This document shows, one piece after another, positions 47,801 through 59,672 of a DNA stretch of 64,000 nucleotides. The notes below the pieces were generated by a model. That model was given only the letters and a program-made list of their open reading frames with translations, did no database searches and was not told where the DNA came from. The stretch covers positions 14,272,217 through 14,336,216 of the forward strand of contig NC_087261.1 in assembly GCF_037042905.1 (NCBI RefSeq), given 5' to 3'. Source of the DNA: Lytechinus pictus. Taxonomy: Eukaryota; Echinodermata; Echinoidea; Temnopleuroida; Toxopneustidae. The first letter of the stretch is position 1, and every line of letters begins with the position of its first letter. The position numbers and the translations under genes were made by a program.

Positions 47801-49067
47801 ATGTTCATGTTGACTCTATAACCTTAGGAGGAAAGAATGTTTTTGTGACAAAATGTATATATTTAAATCAATATTAAATCAATATCAGAATAACAATCTA
47901 CGGTATAATGACAGACATTTTCAGAAAAAGGCACAATATTATCAAGTGAACAATTTAGATCCAGTTCAATCCAACATGAACGACTCACTATCGACCACTC
48001 CCGTCACCAAGCCCTCCGCATCGGGTACCGGTAGCTCGACTGCCGAAAGACCGTCGGGAGCCCACCGCATCGGGCAGCTCGACTGCTGAGAGACCGGCTG
48101 TGACAAGGGTAGCTCGCTTCGCTTATATCTGGACTGCTCCACGATAGAATCTTTTGATTTGACATTTTTTGTAGATTTGAATATATTCTAAAACAATTTA
48201 GATACATAATTGGATCGTAGTTCTACTTACCATAAAAAAATTTCGATCATTTGCGCATCCAAAAATTTGATGAACTTTCAAGCTCCGATATCCACACTTC
48301 ACAGGCGAGTATCCACATTGAAACTTATATGTACAGAAAGAGCACATTTTCAACTGTCTGTATCAAGGCACGAGATTGCATCAACTATGTGCGCATGCGC
48401 ATGAAACCCCATTTTCGATGAGCCGCCCAGACAGAGGCGATGCCACTTGCAGCAAAACCCGCGCGAAAACCGTGCAGCCAAAACCAGCGCTCGCGATGCG
48501 CCCGTATTCGCACATACCTAAGTCCAATGAGGTCCAAACATTACATGTATGGACCTCATAGGCGACATCACTAGTATTTTTGGTTAGAAATCTCTGAGAA
48601 CAGGATATTTCTATATTATATCACAAGTACAAGCTATATTCCTTTCTCTTATTTAAATTATAATTTTATAGTGTAAATGCATCGTTAGCAACAACAAAAA
48701 AATGAAAGAAATGAAGGGGAACTTACATTTTCACGGCTTTTTCCTGATTTTCTGGGCAGTTGCTCTTCACTTCTGACTCGCGATCGAAGCTGATATGAAG
48801 ATCACGTGATTCGCGTTCTCGTCAGCTGATCGGTTGATTATTCTTTTCGTCAGACGTTAATAATATTTTTTTTATAATGCTAGCATTCATCGCTAATTTA
48901 GGTGAAAGAGATTGAAGTTAAACAGCGCCAGGTCGGAATCATAATTATTTTGGAAGAGTGTATTTATACACTCGATCTCATACCTGACGTAGACGGCGCT
49001 ATTCAACAAATGCACAATCTTCAATATAAAAAATAAAACAGAAAGAACGCCTTGAACACAGGCCAAA

Positions 49068-50902
49068 ATGCCTAACGATTTCTCCGCGGCATTAACAACT
49101 ATCGTAAAGGGCGCTCCATTTATTAATAAAGATGGACGTATAGCTGTCTATGGCGACAAAATTTGCCGCAAATATTTACGAAGAATTGTGAGAAATGGTC
49201 TGAAAATGCAACAAAAGAACCGGTGAGTACCGATTAAACATTATCAATTTATTTAATAGAACATATTTTATGACTAGAGTTTAACAATTTCTAGATAATA
49301 TTGCTTAGTTCTAAGCTAGGGCGGCCCAAATGCGCGTGAGTGGAGTCCCAGTTTATTAGCGCGGGTAAGTATTGGAGTGTCGCCTAGAGTGGTATCCACT
49401 GGATCTCGCAGTTCTCCAGGACTGGAGGAAATCAACAGAAGAAGAAGAAGAAGGTGGTCCCCAAGTCTGCGCACCTAACGATTTGAATTAAGATTTAACA
49501 TGAATTTCTTTTTATTTCACAAAACCTTTCAGTTTCAGTTAATAATGTTCCTTCAGTTATATCGTTATGACTATGAGTAAGTGTACCAAAATCCAAATAA
49601 AAGAAATATCTCAGAAAAATTTGAAAGAAATATAGCCTAGGATTCTCTTCGAAAAAACCTCGAGCAGTCATTTTCAGATTGAAAAAAAATGGTACCCCAT
49701 GACATGTCTGCGCACCCATTCACTTTGCACACGATTCGGGTATTTTGATGAAAAAGGCTGCATTTTGAGGCCATCACATGAAATGCCCAAAATTCATTAT
49801 TTTTCCACCATTTTGAGTCAGATTTTTTAATGAATATGTGTTGTGTGTGTAAAGTTTGTGTTTGCGTATCTTCTTTTACTAGAATAGAATCGCGCATATA
49901 CGCGTGTGCGCAGACAAGGCCAACCAAGCAAGGGGGACTGCGCAGACTTGGCCTTGGGGGAACTCTCCATACTAGTATTCCTCGCCTCGGCGAGCAAGTA
50001 ATGAACTCAAGGGTTCATTACTATCCCAGTATCCTGCCTGTGGGGGATCTATGGTATGCCAAGGCCAATGCTGTACACAGCACACACTTTAAAAAATCAT
50101 TAAAATATCACTTTTGTGACCAAAAATACTAATTTCCATACAGTTGCAAATTTATTTTTCATAATAATAGTAACTGGGAAATGGGAGTAATTTTTGAATT
50201 CACCAATCCAGACCAGAGTGCTCGAAAACTTGAATTTTGGGCATATTTTTGTGTACGCCCTCTATTGGTGGAAAGTAATATGGCAAGACAATTGTCATTT
50301 TTCAATCTCTATTTTTAATTAAGAAAAAATAATTTAAAGAATCAAATTAAATTAAGAGCCAAGTTATATGATGAATAGTTGTAATGACAGTGTCAAAAAA
50401 TCAAGCATTTGTCCCAAAGAAAAAGAGAAAATGTACCAAACATTGCCAACCTTATTTCACCACACAGGGAGTAGTAACAGAGAAGGTTATATCATAATCT
50501 TGTTCATAGAATGAGTGCGGCGAGTCTACTATTTTGATACCTCAAGTGATGTTCGATCGTGCAGGCTCTATTCCACTTCACTACCGCTCGACCTACCCGA
50601 ACATCAAGGTCCAAAACTCGCTCGGACGCTGTGGGCGTGGCTTGTGACGAAAATTTGCTACATATCTCCTACACTGTAGGTCAACTAAGGGATGGTGGGG
50701 CTCTCGAAACGGCAGGTTGAGTTGGGGATCAGACTCAATTAATATTTAATACACTCTTTCACACAACAGGGGCAGGCTTTTCACAAAAGATCGGGTGATG
50801 CTCTCAACAGAGCTGCCAAGCAGTACGATTTTTCCGTATTTAGTACGTTTTTGCAACCAAAATACGGCAGTACGTTTTTTCTTTAAAAAATAAGTTTTTT
50901 GT

Positions 50903-50938
<36 letters not shown>

Positions 50939-52008
50939 AAATTTATTGAGAAAAATCATCTCTATATGTCTCTATTTCATAAAACGTACACATATATGGT
51001 TATTAGATCAATGTAATTTCAGGTAACTTGTTTTTTTTTTCAATCATTTTGTAAAAACCAGGGTGAGATAAACACAAGTTTCAATGTTTTTTTTTTTTTC
51101 ATCTGCAAGAGCAGTGCACATTTTAGCTTGCATGCAGCTTGAGCGCCGTGATGGGCGAGTGCGCCAAGCATTTTATTATGAAATACACTTTTTGGGGGAA
51201 AATACAAAATATTTATCTCACACGGTAAAAATACTGATTTTTTTGTCAAAATACTGATTTTGGGGGATAAGAATACTGAAAATACAACTTGGCAGCTCTG
51301 GGCGAGTGCGCCAAGCATTTTATTATGAAATACACTTTTTTGGGGAAAAATACAAAATATTTATCTCACACGGTAAAAATACTGATTTTTTTGTCAAAAT
51401 ACTGATTTTGGGGGATAAGAATACTGAAAATGCAAAATACAACTTGGCAGCTCTGTCTCAATTCATGCTGGCAATACTTAAAGCTTGACCTTGAACCTTG
51501 AAGAATAATTCCTTTCAGCAGAGCTCAAAGCTATCCCGGGATGAAAACATTCTGTGTATCAGTGCTTCAGAAAGAGCACTGTAGACTGGACATTCGCAGC
51601 AAGTCTTTTAGCAGAAGAGTGATAGATGATTGGAATAGCCTCCCGGAAAGTATAGTCGTCTTGCCAACAACAGAATCATTTAAAAGGCATGTAGATACAC
51701 ATTGGTGGGATCATCGCTTTGATCTACCATGACTCCCACTCCTCAGCATACGTACAATAATAAACTCACCAGACTAAAACCATAGATGGAGTGACCGGGA
51801 ATTACAGGCCACCGCCTTCTTTATGTACCAGATAATGATGATGATGAGGTGCTATTGTGAAGTGAGAGTGCACCTTGCAAGTAACAACTGCCTCTTGGTT
51901 TACAGCATAAGAGACCCAACAGGAGGCTGCATTGCACGGATAAATGGCAGTGCGGCCTCTCTAAAAGAAGCTGGGTTCGTGCCTATTACAACAGGTCCTT
52001 GTAGGTGA
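49068..52008 (+). CDS. Candidate two-exon small gene, unrecognised
   Basis: Exon 1 (49068-49222) starts MPNDFSAALTTIVKGAPF and ends QQKNR at a strong donor CG|GTGAGTAC. Exon 2 (51906-52008) follows TTGGTTTACAG and continues in phase as IRDPTGGCIARINGSAASLK..AGFVPI, ending at TGA; total about 85 aa. The peptide looks protein-like, and IR..-GSAASLKEAGF vaguely recalls the core of PUB domains, but this is far too weak to assign. Alternatively exon 1 could be a leader of TGS1. If spliced to 52483 or 52497 it meets a stop quickly, so it would then be an upstream frame. The intron contains a TIR element and a LINE end. Confidence 0.25.
50808..51455. mobile_element. TIR element with 6-bp target duplication
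   Basis: Left CAGAGCTGCCAAG and right CTTGGCAGCTCTG are an exact 13-bp inverted repeat, with TCTCAA directly outside both ends. Inside is a recent 147-bp tandem duplication (51153-51299 and 51300-51455) and an A-rich run. Confidence 0.75.
51530..51855 (+). mobile_element. Non-LTR retrotransposon 3' fragment
   Basis: The frame at 51541-51732 encodes RLDIRSKSFSRRVIDDWNSL followed by PESI and FKRHVDTHW. This is the characteristic C-terminal end of CR1/jockey-type reverse transcriptases. A short 3' UTR and an (ATG)n-type tail follow. Truncated at the 5' end. Confidence 0.8.
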
Positions 52009-52496
52009 TTCGAAATTTTGACTTTCGTGGGAAGAAAGAGAACTTGTATGCATCATTGGTTGCTTAGGGGAAAGCATATTTAAGGCTGTGATCATGTCGT
52101 CTAATATATGTGGCAGGACCAATGACCATAGGAGGAAAAGGTACAGCAACTAGATGATGATGAATTTTATGGAAGAGGGTACACTGAGCAAGAAGACAGC
52201 ATGTAGAGACTATCCCATCCGAGTACAGACACAGGGCTGAGGAAGATGTTGAGGTCCTGCAGTCACCATGTACAAAGACAACGGTTAGACTATAGACCAA
52301 CAGTATCTTTTCATCTGATCTTCACACAGCCAAAAATTTCATATATCTTGATCTTATAAAAAATTTTACTATTCTGTCTTTTTTATTTTCAGCAGCTTCT
52401 TTTTGCCATTCTTTTTTATTTTCAAGCATATGAAAGTATGAATAGATGATAAACTTGAATCTTTATTTCAACAGAATTTCAGCTTGGGTATTTTAG

Positions 52497-52610
52497 ATGG
52501 CGTACTCGTACTGTGCTGCTGAAATTGAGATGATCATTCAAGATACCAGGAAAAAGAAGGACTGGCGGAGAGAGGGAGAAATATATCTCAATTTCCAGAA
52601 CGAAGCAAAG
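52497..52610 (+). CDS. TGS1: TGS1 first coding exon (predicted)
   Basis: 38 codons starting MAYSYCAAEIEMIIQDTRKK and ending NFQNEAK at GTTTGT, phase 0 to the next exon. The acceptor is probably at 52482 (AATTTCAG), leaving TAG in frame just upstream of the ATG. The human N-terminus is similarly short here but only weakly similar. Confidence 0.55.
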
Positions 52611-55600
52611 GTTTGTCTCTAATTTATGAAAGCCGTGATCAAAAAAGAGCACAAAGTTCACCAACATTTTGTGAGTAAAAACAGTGGGAGACGAGGCATC
52701 AAATCCATGTATCAGATTCAAACTAGAAAAGCATTTTCTTACCTGGCCTCAAAAGTTGCACAAACTCATGAATAAAAAATTGCAAACATGCATGAGTTAC
52801 CATTTAAAAAATCCAATCATTATGTCTAATTTAGTATTATTGAAGGAAATATTTTGGAGATCTTTTTCTGAGCCAATGTTTAAAACAGACTGATGTGTGT
52901 AGTCAATTCTTCTTACGCCATTTTGAATATTTTCTCCTGATTAGACTGCACTCTTATAAAGCTCCAAACCCATTTAAGTCTAGGGCAATTCTTTCTTTCG
53001 GGGGGGGGGGGGCTAGGGATTTTTTAAAGAAAAGCTAGCTGTATTATGGACTTTATTTTTATTCTTTTCTTAATTTTTTTTTTAGTGTATAAATTTTACG
53101 TTCATATTATTACTGTATATTTGGAGGTGTTGTTGAGATTGTAGACTATATCGATGTATTGTGGAGATTTTCTCAATAAAAATAATCCTCTACTTGATTG
53201 AATGGAGCCCTGAATTGGGCAGAACTGCAACTTTATTATTAAAGTATTCTTATATTTTGCATTACCAAACCCTTTGACTTTGCTTGACTTTCATACTTTA
53301 TTCTTCAATCTGTGCATTTAGTGTATCCCAACTCGTATGAAAGATCCACTGGAACATCATGATCCTGTAGATGCAGCAACTGTAGTGGGAAGTAAACATG
53401 AAGAAGTACCTGAAGGCTGGAAAGATGAGATCCTAAACCATTCTGCAGAGGAGAGAGATGGGGTCGTGAAAGAGTCTTTAGACGAGAGAGATGGGATCAC
53501 AAACCAGGTTGCAGAGGATAGAGTTGGGGTGGTGAACCAGTTTGCAGAGGTGAGAGATGAGTTTGTGAACCAGTCTGACAAGGAGAGAGATGGAGTCATT
53601 AACCAGTCTGCAGAGGAGAGAGATGGGGTCGTAAACCAGTCTGCAGAGGATAGTGACGAGGCCATGGCACAGAATTCAGCTAATAGAGATGAAGTTGCAA
53701 ACCAGTCTAAAGAGGAGAGAGATGGGGTTCTGAACCAGTCTGCAGAAGAGAGAGATGAGATCATAAACCAGCCTTCAGAGGAAAGAGGTGAAATCATAAA
53801 AGACTCAGCAGAGGAGAAAGACAGGGTTGAGAACCAATCTGTAGAGGAGACGGATGGTGTATCGAATCATTCATCTGAGAGGGCAGATGGTATCGTAGAA
53901 CAGTTTTCAAATGATAGAGATGGGTTCGTGACCCAGGTTACAGAGGAGAGTGATTACATCTCTAGGGGGCATTCTGATGCAAGCACAGAAAAGCTAGTAA
54001 AAGAGAACTCCGAAGATTGCTCTTCAATTTCTGAATCGTTCATCAGTATTCAAGTCCGCTGTACCAGGGCATTTGCAGAGTAAGTACATGCTTGCATTCC
54101 CCTCTTTTGGCTTGTATTTCCAACCCAGGTGTTACTTAAACTATGGTGTAAAGTTGTGGTTTGAATATACTATCCTCATTCGTGCCCTGTTGCACATGAG
54201 GCCTCCACGCTTCTTTCCCTTTTTGGTGGTCTTTAGCACAACCCCTGGCCTCATTCCAACTCTTCCTTCCGTAGTTCTCTCTTTCTCTACAGTTCTCCAT
54301 GTTTAAGTGAAGGTTTGAGGAAAATCTGTTAAAGATTAAGAAAGTTATTAGAATTTTAAATTTTGGATCTGTGACATCATAAAGAGCAGCTGCCCCATAA
54401 TATGTAATATAATACTTGAGATGAATATCTGGTTGATGCTTCATGAAGCTTTTCATAAGTTACAAGTGACTTGCATGTAACAAATGACTAGTGATCCTTC
54501 AACACCAATTGAAATCCAGTTTGCATCATTCACCACAAGAAATGATCACTAGATATTCGTAAAATTGCTCATTTAACTTACAAACAGCTTTATTAAACAC
54601 CCACCCGGCAGTGCTTACAAACAGCTTTATGAAACACCCACCCAGTAGTGCACATTCTCTGAGCATAATCTGACCAATGCAATTTTTAGTCTTTGCGAAA
54701 GAACACCCCAGTTTTATCTGTACAATGAATGCAAATTAAGGCTTGGTCCCACTACACTTACGGATGCAGAGAGGATCAAAGAACGGAAAAGAATCTTGTC
54801 ATCTGTTAGAAAATATTATATATCCGTTGTGTAGTCTTTGCATACGTGTTTCATACACTCTATATACATCGAGCATCCGTCCACTGTGATTTAATTGTTC
54901 TCCCACTTTGTCTGTTGACTGGAGCAGATGAAAACAGATGGAACCACCCGAAATTTTGCTGGTCCTCTGTATTGTTTATGAAAACATTTTGAGTATTGTA
55001 CGTCTATGAATATATCCGTCGGCGAGTGGGACCAGGCCTTTACATAGTGCAATTAACTGGTAAACTTTATTTAATGGTCAAACCTCTTTGCATATAGCAT
55101 TTTTTATTTTAGTACACCAGACTGTATGATACATAATTCATGACTTAATTCTATTTTCACAGTGATGGTGAATTGTTTAGATGGGGTCTGTATGGAAAAC
55201 CAGAATATCCAGACTCATTTGACGAAGAAAGCGATACAGCGACCAATGACAATGAGAGAGACGTTTCAGGTCAACCGTTGACAGGAGACCTGTCTGAGGT
55301 ATCAGATCCTTGTGTTTCAGAGGTAAACGTTGGGGAGGAGAATGGCTTTGAAGACTTTGATGATGTGAGGGAGATAAGGCCATACCTCTCTTCGATTGTG
55401 AACTTTACAGGCGAGTATGAAGGTCAGGAGGAGGTCATGAAGGACATGGGACTTCCTCTGAGCTTTGTTCGTTCACCAAGAGACTGTGAAGAAGAGGTTT
55501 GTCATCATGTTATCTAATTTCCCTTTATAGAAAGTAAAAGTGAGGAAATTGACTTTACCATCTTCATGACAATATGAGGTTGCCACCGTTGTTACTATTT

Positions 55601-57940
55601 TGTTGTCACCCTGACCTAAACAGGGATTTTATCTCCTGTCTTTTGAAGATTTACCCATTTCTTATTTTATGCAAAGAATTGGCTGAAATTTCAGGATATA
55701 ATCAAAACTTCAGTTAGTTTCTGATATGCAATCACTAAATCTTCAATGCAAGCTATCTATCTATCTGTCTATCATATCTTTCTATCTATCTACCATTTTG
55801 AAATATAAAAATGTTAGATGATGGTTTTAGATGATTTGCATTCCCTATCCCAAAGCTCAAAACATGCCTAAACAAAAGTCACTTCCATGGTTGCTTGTGT
55901 AGAGAGTTGTCACATTTTGTGAGACACTTTCTTTCAAGGTTACTTGGATGTTTAGGCTGTCCATTGATCTTTTTTATGATGAGGGGAAAAGAATTATTGT
56001 GGATTCATGTAAGGTTGTTCATTTTGCTCGCCATTTTCATCCTTCATTCTTTGATATGTTGACAGGAAGAGGGCACATTTAAGCTCAGGACCAAACCAAA
56101 CAAAGGAAAGAAGAGTAAGAGAAAGGGGAAGAATCACAGGAATAAACATAAATCTCGGGATCACCAGGAAGTCACCTCCTCCTATATCCAAAATCTAGAT
56201 GAGAACGGTCCTAACTGCAACTCTCATGGAACACAAGTCGTAAATGGTGATCTGGGGGATGACGCATCAAGAATCCCGGAAGGATTCAGTGAGGCACATG
56301 GTTTGTCTGGACATGGAGATGGGTCTGAGGATATCTCCACCTGGGAGGAGTACTGGGAGAAGTTTGGACATGGTCTTGTCTGGCAAGGGTGGCTAGAGCT
56401 TCATCCAGAGTTTGGAGAAGCGGAGTCTTCCTGTAGTAACCACGAGGGGTGTCCAGATGCACAGAATGAGAAGGATCCCGATGGGGTGCTCATGAAGATA
56501 TCAAGGGAAGGAGAAGACGACGTGCTTATAAAGAATAAGGAATGCCAAGACGTGCTTGATGAATGTCTTCATAAGCATGTTACTGACTCTGATGTCTGTC
56601 TGCTTCTTGCACCTTGCCAAAATGAAGATATTCCCACCCAAGCAGATGATGTGTCAGAGGAAAAGGTGCATCCTTATTCTGACTTTAGGAGCTCTGAAGT
56701 TGACAATACATTGGCTGGCATTAGGCCAGGTCAAGTCATCAGTGGTGGAGTGGTAGATAGTGATGACATTGTTCCACAAAAAAGCTGTATAACTTTAGGG
56801 GAAACCGATGGGACTGTCCTCTTCCACCCGCTGCCTCAAAGTAATGGAACAAGTGCAACCTCTGAAAATGAAGAGATTCAACAAAGTTGTCAGAGAAATG
56901 CTGTCAAGGAAACAGATCTGAATGGTGATGAAATTGTTGACAGCTCACAGGATGCTGCACTGACTGAAGCTCACTCCAAATGGACTCCGGCATTGATTGA
57001 GGAGTGGGACAAGCATTCCAGCGAGACATACTGGTATTATCATCACTGGTTCCACTCTTGGCAGGAAGTGCTTCAAGGGGAGGGTGAAGTAGTTCAAGAG
57101 ATTCCTCGAGATGATGTTAATGAAGTTAGTAGTTGTACTCAAGCTGAAGAACATGTTCTTCCTGCTAGGGCCTGTGACCTAAAAGGAAATGTTGTAGGTG
57201 AGGGGATTCCTGAAGAAAACCAAATTTCTGTTGCCCAAGCAAATGGAAGTATTGTAGGTTCCAATGGCACCAAAGGACAGGACTGTGACACTAGGGTTTC
57301 TCAAGGGAATGATATTGAAGCCGATGGGATGTTTGATTGTGATCCTGCTGAAACTTCAATAACATCAGATCTTCCAATGCCATCTGACAAAGATTGCACT
57401 GTGAGTGAGTCCAATGTAGATGGCAGTAATAATAAACAGAGCCATGATGAATCAAGGGTGTCCAGTAGTTTTGGAGAGGGTGAAAAAGAGGTTATCATGA
57501 AGGAAGTAGATCCCACACTAAATCTGGCATCAGAATCTGTATCTTGCAGCACTAATGGACTGTCTGATGTTGTAGGTGTAAACCCCATCCAGACATCCCC
57601 TAATTATCAGGTAGACATGGCTGTAAGGACCATCGAACGAAGATCCATAGAGACAGCCGCAGAGTCCACCAGTCAGGATATTGCTTCAACAGTTCTGCAG
57701 GAACAATCATCCGGTACAAGTCCATCAGTAGACATACTGGATAAACATAGACTGGTTGCTGAAGAGAGACAGGCATTTGAGGTAGACTCAAAGACAGATC
57801 AGCATGAAGCAAAGCCAAGTCACAACCTACATGTGGATCAAGAAAATAAGATTGTCTTCCAAAATGAAGAGGATAGTGGTGTCATGAGAGAAATGGGACT
57901 TCCCTCAAGTTTTGGCAAGGATGTGCCCCAAGGAAGAGAG
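52497..57940 (+). CDS. TGS1: Trimethylguanosine synthase 1, N-terminal exons
   Basis: Four joined exons: 52497-52610, 53322-54079, 55163-55496, 56066-57940; 1027 codons in phase, continuing beyond the window. TGS1 hypermethylates the m7G caps of snRNAs and snoRNAs in the nucleus/Cajal bodies. The assignment rests on vertebrate TGS1 landmarks in order: CTRAFADDGELFRWGLYG (human CSRAFVEDRKLYNLGLKG), MKDMGLPLSF (MRSMGLPLQF), a Lys/Arg cluster after it, WEEYWEKFGHGLVWQGW (WEKYWNEYGGGLLWQSW) and EEWDKHSSETYWYYHHW (EEWEQHYSQLYWYYLEQ). The start at 52497 is preceded by an in-frame TAG. Unusual: an 11-residue acidic repeat and a second MGLPSSF motif. The methyltransferase domain is not in view. The human protein is about 850 aa in total, so this N-terminal region is greatly enlarged. 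Confidence 0.9.
53322..54079 (+). CDS. TGS1: TGS1 exon with 11-residue repeats
   Basis: Begins after GCATTTAG, in phase with the previous exon, and ends CTRAFA before GTAAGT (phase 2). From about 53430 to 53960 there are sixteen tandem 11-residue units, consensus NQSAEERDGVV, i.e. a 33-bp coding minisatellite. The region is acidic and probably disordered or helical. An open frame on the opposite strand (53797-53357) is a by-product of the repeat. Confidence 0.85.
54739..55040. mobile_element. 302-bp MITE in TGS1 intron
   Basis: Left AGGCTTGGTCCCACT and right AGTGGGACCAGGCCTT are inverted, with TA at both flanks. Subterminal GCATCCGT/ACGGATGC words. A partial relative is at 14586-14770. Confidence 0.75.
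55163..55496 (+). CDS. TGS1: TGS1 exon with first MGLP motif
   Basis: Acceptor TTTTCACAG at 55162. The split codon GA|T gives AFADDGELFRWGLYGKPEYP. It ends EEVMKDMGLPLSFVRSPRD..EEE at GTTTGT, phase 0. Confidence 0.88.
56066..57940 (+). CDS. TGS1: TGS1 large exon with W-rich motifs and second MGLP motif
   Basis: 625 codons, phase 0-0. Starts EEGTFKLRTKPNKGKKSKRK (basic, a likely nuclear signal), then WEEYWEKFGHGLVWQGW and TYWYYHHWFHSW. A long acidic, Ser-rich low-complexity stretch follows. It ends MREMGLPSSFGKDVPQGRE at a consensus GTAAGT donor. Confidence 0.9.
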
Positions 57941-58070
57941 GTAAGTCAAGGGTCCCGTAGCATCAAGCTTGGTGATTGATCATGGAGTTGATTTGTACAA
58001 GTGATCATTCACGATAATCAGGCAATTGATATGTAGAAATAAGCCCCATGATCTGAGTTTTATGCTACAG
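57941..58070 (+). other. Start of the TGS1 intron
   Basis: The consensus donor GTAAGTCAAG is followed by ordinary intron sequence up to a hAT-like MITE. Confidence 0.6.
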
Positions 58071-58470
58071 CAGGGTTCCCAGCCCATCAGGGAAATCAGG
58101 GAAAATTCTTTTACTTTTTTCCAGTCAGGGAAAACTCAGGGAATTTGATAAAATTACCTCAAATCAGGGGAAAATACCTCAAATGAGGGAAAAATCTGAG
58201 AATTTTGATCAGCCCAATAGTCAAAAGCATGGTAGTCAGTCAGACTGTTATATTTTGTTGCATATCAAAACAACATCCATTGAATGACTGGTTATGGTGG
58301 TACTAATTCGTTTTACATTATTGTTTTTGTACTGAAAATACATGTAATTTACTGCAACAACTTAGAAAACATGCAAAACTGGGAATGGGTTTAAATAATT
58401 ATCAGGGAATTTTTAAAACTTCATCAGGGAAAAATCAGGGAATTGTTTTCTTGAAAAGCTAGGAACCCTG
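58071..58470. mobile_element. 400-bp hAT-like MITE
   Basis: Ends CAGGGTTCCCAG and CTAGGAACCCTG are inverted, a typical hAT terminus (CAGGG). The interior repeats TCAGGGAAA. A clean 8-bp target duplication is not visible (TACAG is shared at an offset). Confidence 0.65.
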
Positions 58471-58564
58471 TACAGTTCCCTGATATTCACTTTATCTCTA
58501 GGCGGTTTATATTCGCTTTGTGTACTTTTCAGATAGTCTAATATCGCATTGGCAAAAACTATTT

Positions 58565-59672
58565 AATGTGGTCTCTATTTGGTCTAAACCCTGTTTGCTA
58601 TATGCTACACTTGGTCTTCTCAATTTGGTCTAAACCCTGTTTACTATATGCTACACTTGATCTTCTCAATTTGGTCTAAACCCTGTTTGCTATATGCTAC
58701 ACTTGGACTTCTCAATTTTGGTCTAAACTCTGTTTGCTATATGCTACACTTGGTCTTCTCAATTTTGGTCTAAACCCTGTTTGCTATACGCTACACTTGG
58801 TCTTCTCAATTTTGGTCTAAACCCTGTTTGCTATACGCTACACTTGGTCTTCTCAATTTGGTCTAAACCCTGTGTGCTATATGCTACACTTGGTCTTCTC
58901 AATTTGGTCTAAACCCTGTTTGCTATATGCTACACTTGGTCTTCTCAATTTTGGTCTAAACCCTGTTTGCTATACGCTACACTTGGTCTTCTCAATTTGG
59001 TCTAAACCCTGTGTGCTATATGCTACACTTGGTCTTCTCAATTTTGGTCTAAACCCTGTTTGCTAAACGCTACACTTGGTCTTCTCAATTTTGGTCTAAA
59101 CCCTGTTTGCTATACGCTACACTTGGTCTTCTCAATTTGGTCTAAACCCTGTTTGCTGTATGCTACACTTGGTCTTCTTAATTTTGGTCTAAACCCTGTT
59201 TGCTATACGCTACACTTGGTCTTCTCAATTTGGTCTAAACCCTGTGTGCTATATGCTACACTTGGTCTTCTCAATTTTGGTCTAAACCCTGTTTGCTATA
59301 TGCTACACTTGGTCTTCTCAATTTTGGTCTAAACCCTGTTTGCTATACGCTACACTTGGTCTTCTCAATTTGGTCTAAACCCTGTGTGCTATATGCTACA
59401 CTTGGTCTTCTTAATTTTGGTCTAAACCCTGTTTGCTATACGCTACACTTGGTCTTCTCAATTTGGTCTAAACCCTGTTTACTATACGCTACACTTGGTC
59501 TTCTCAATTTTGGTCTAAACCCTGTTTGCTATATGCTACACTTGGTCTTCTCAATTTTGGTCTAAACCCTGTTTACTATATGCTACACTTGGTCTTCTTA
59601 ATTTTGGTCTAAACTCTGTTTGCTATATGCTACACTTGATCTTCTCAATTTTGGTCTAAACCCTGTTTGCTA
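58565..59672. repeat. 45/46-bp minisatellite, left segment
   Basis: About 24 copies of a unit beginning GGTCTAAACCCTGTTTGCTA and ending CTTGGTCTTCTCAATTT, with 45- and 46-bp length variants (TTT or TTTT) and TATATG/TATACG variants. It lies within the TGS1 intron. Long open frames across it are by-products of the period. Confidence 0.95.

Noticed and set aside
47853-48089. 78-codon frame with Ser/Thr-rich end
   Set aside because: No homology, no splice logic, and the start lies in AT-rich DNA.
49830-50132. 100-codon frame ending LKYHFCDQKY, faintly like a reverse-transcriptase C-terminus
   Set aside because: Only the last ~40 residues resemble one, and no other LINE features are next to it; too weak to call.
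53357-53797. 146-codon frame on the minus strand
   Set aside because: Antisense shadow of the 33-bp coding repeat in the TGS1 exon.
58872-59565. Open frames across the minisatellite encoding a Leu/Tyr-rich repeat peptide
   Set aside because: Open only because 45-bp units keep frame and lack stops; 46-bp variants break it, and there is no start context or domain.
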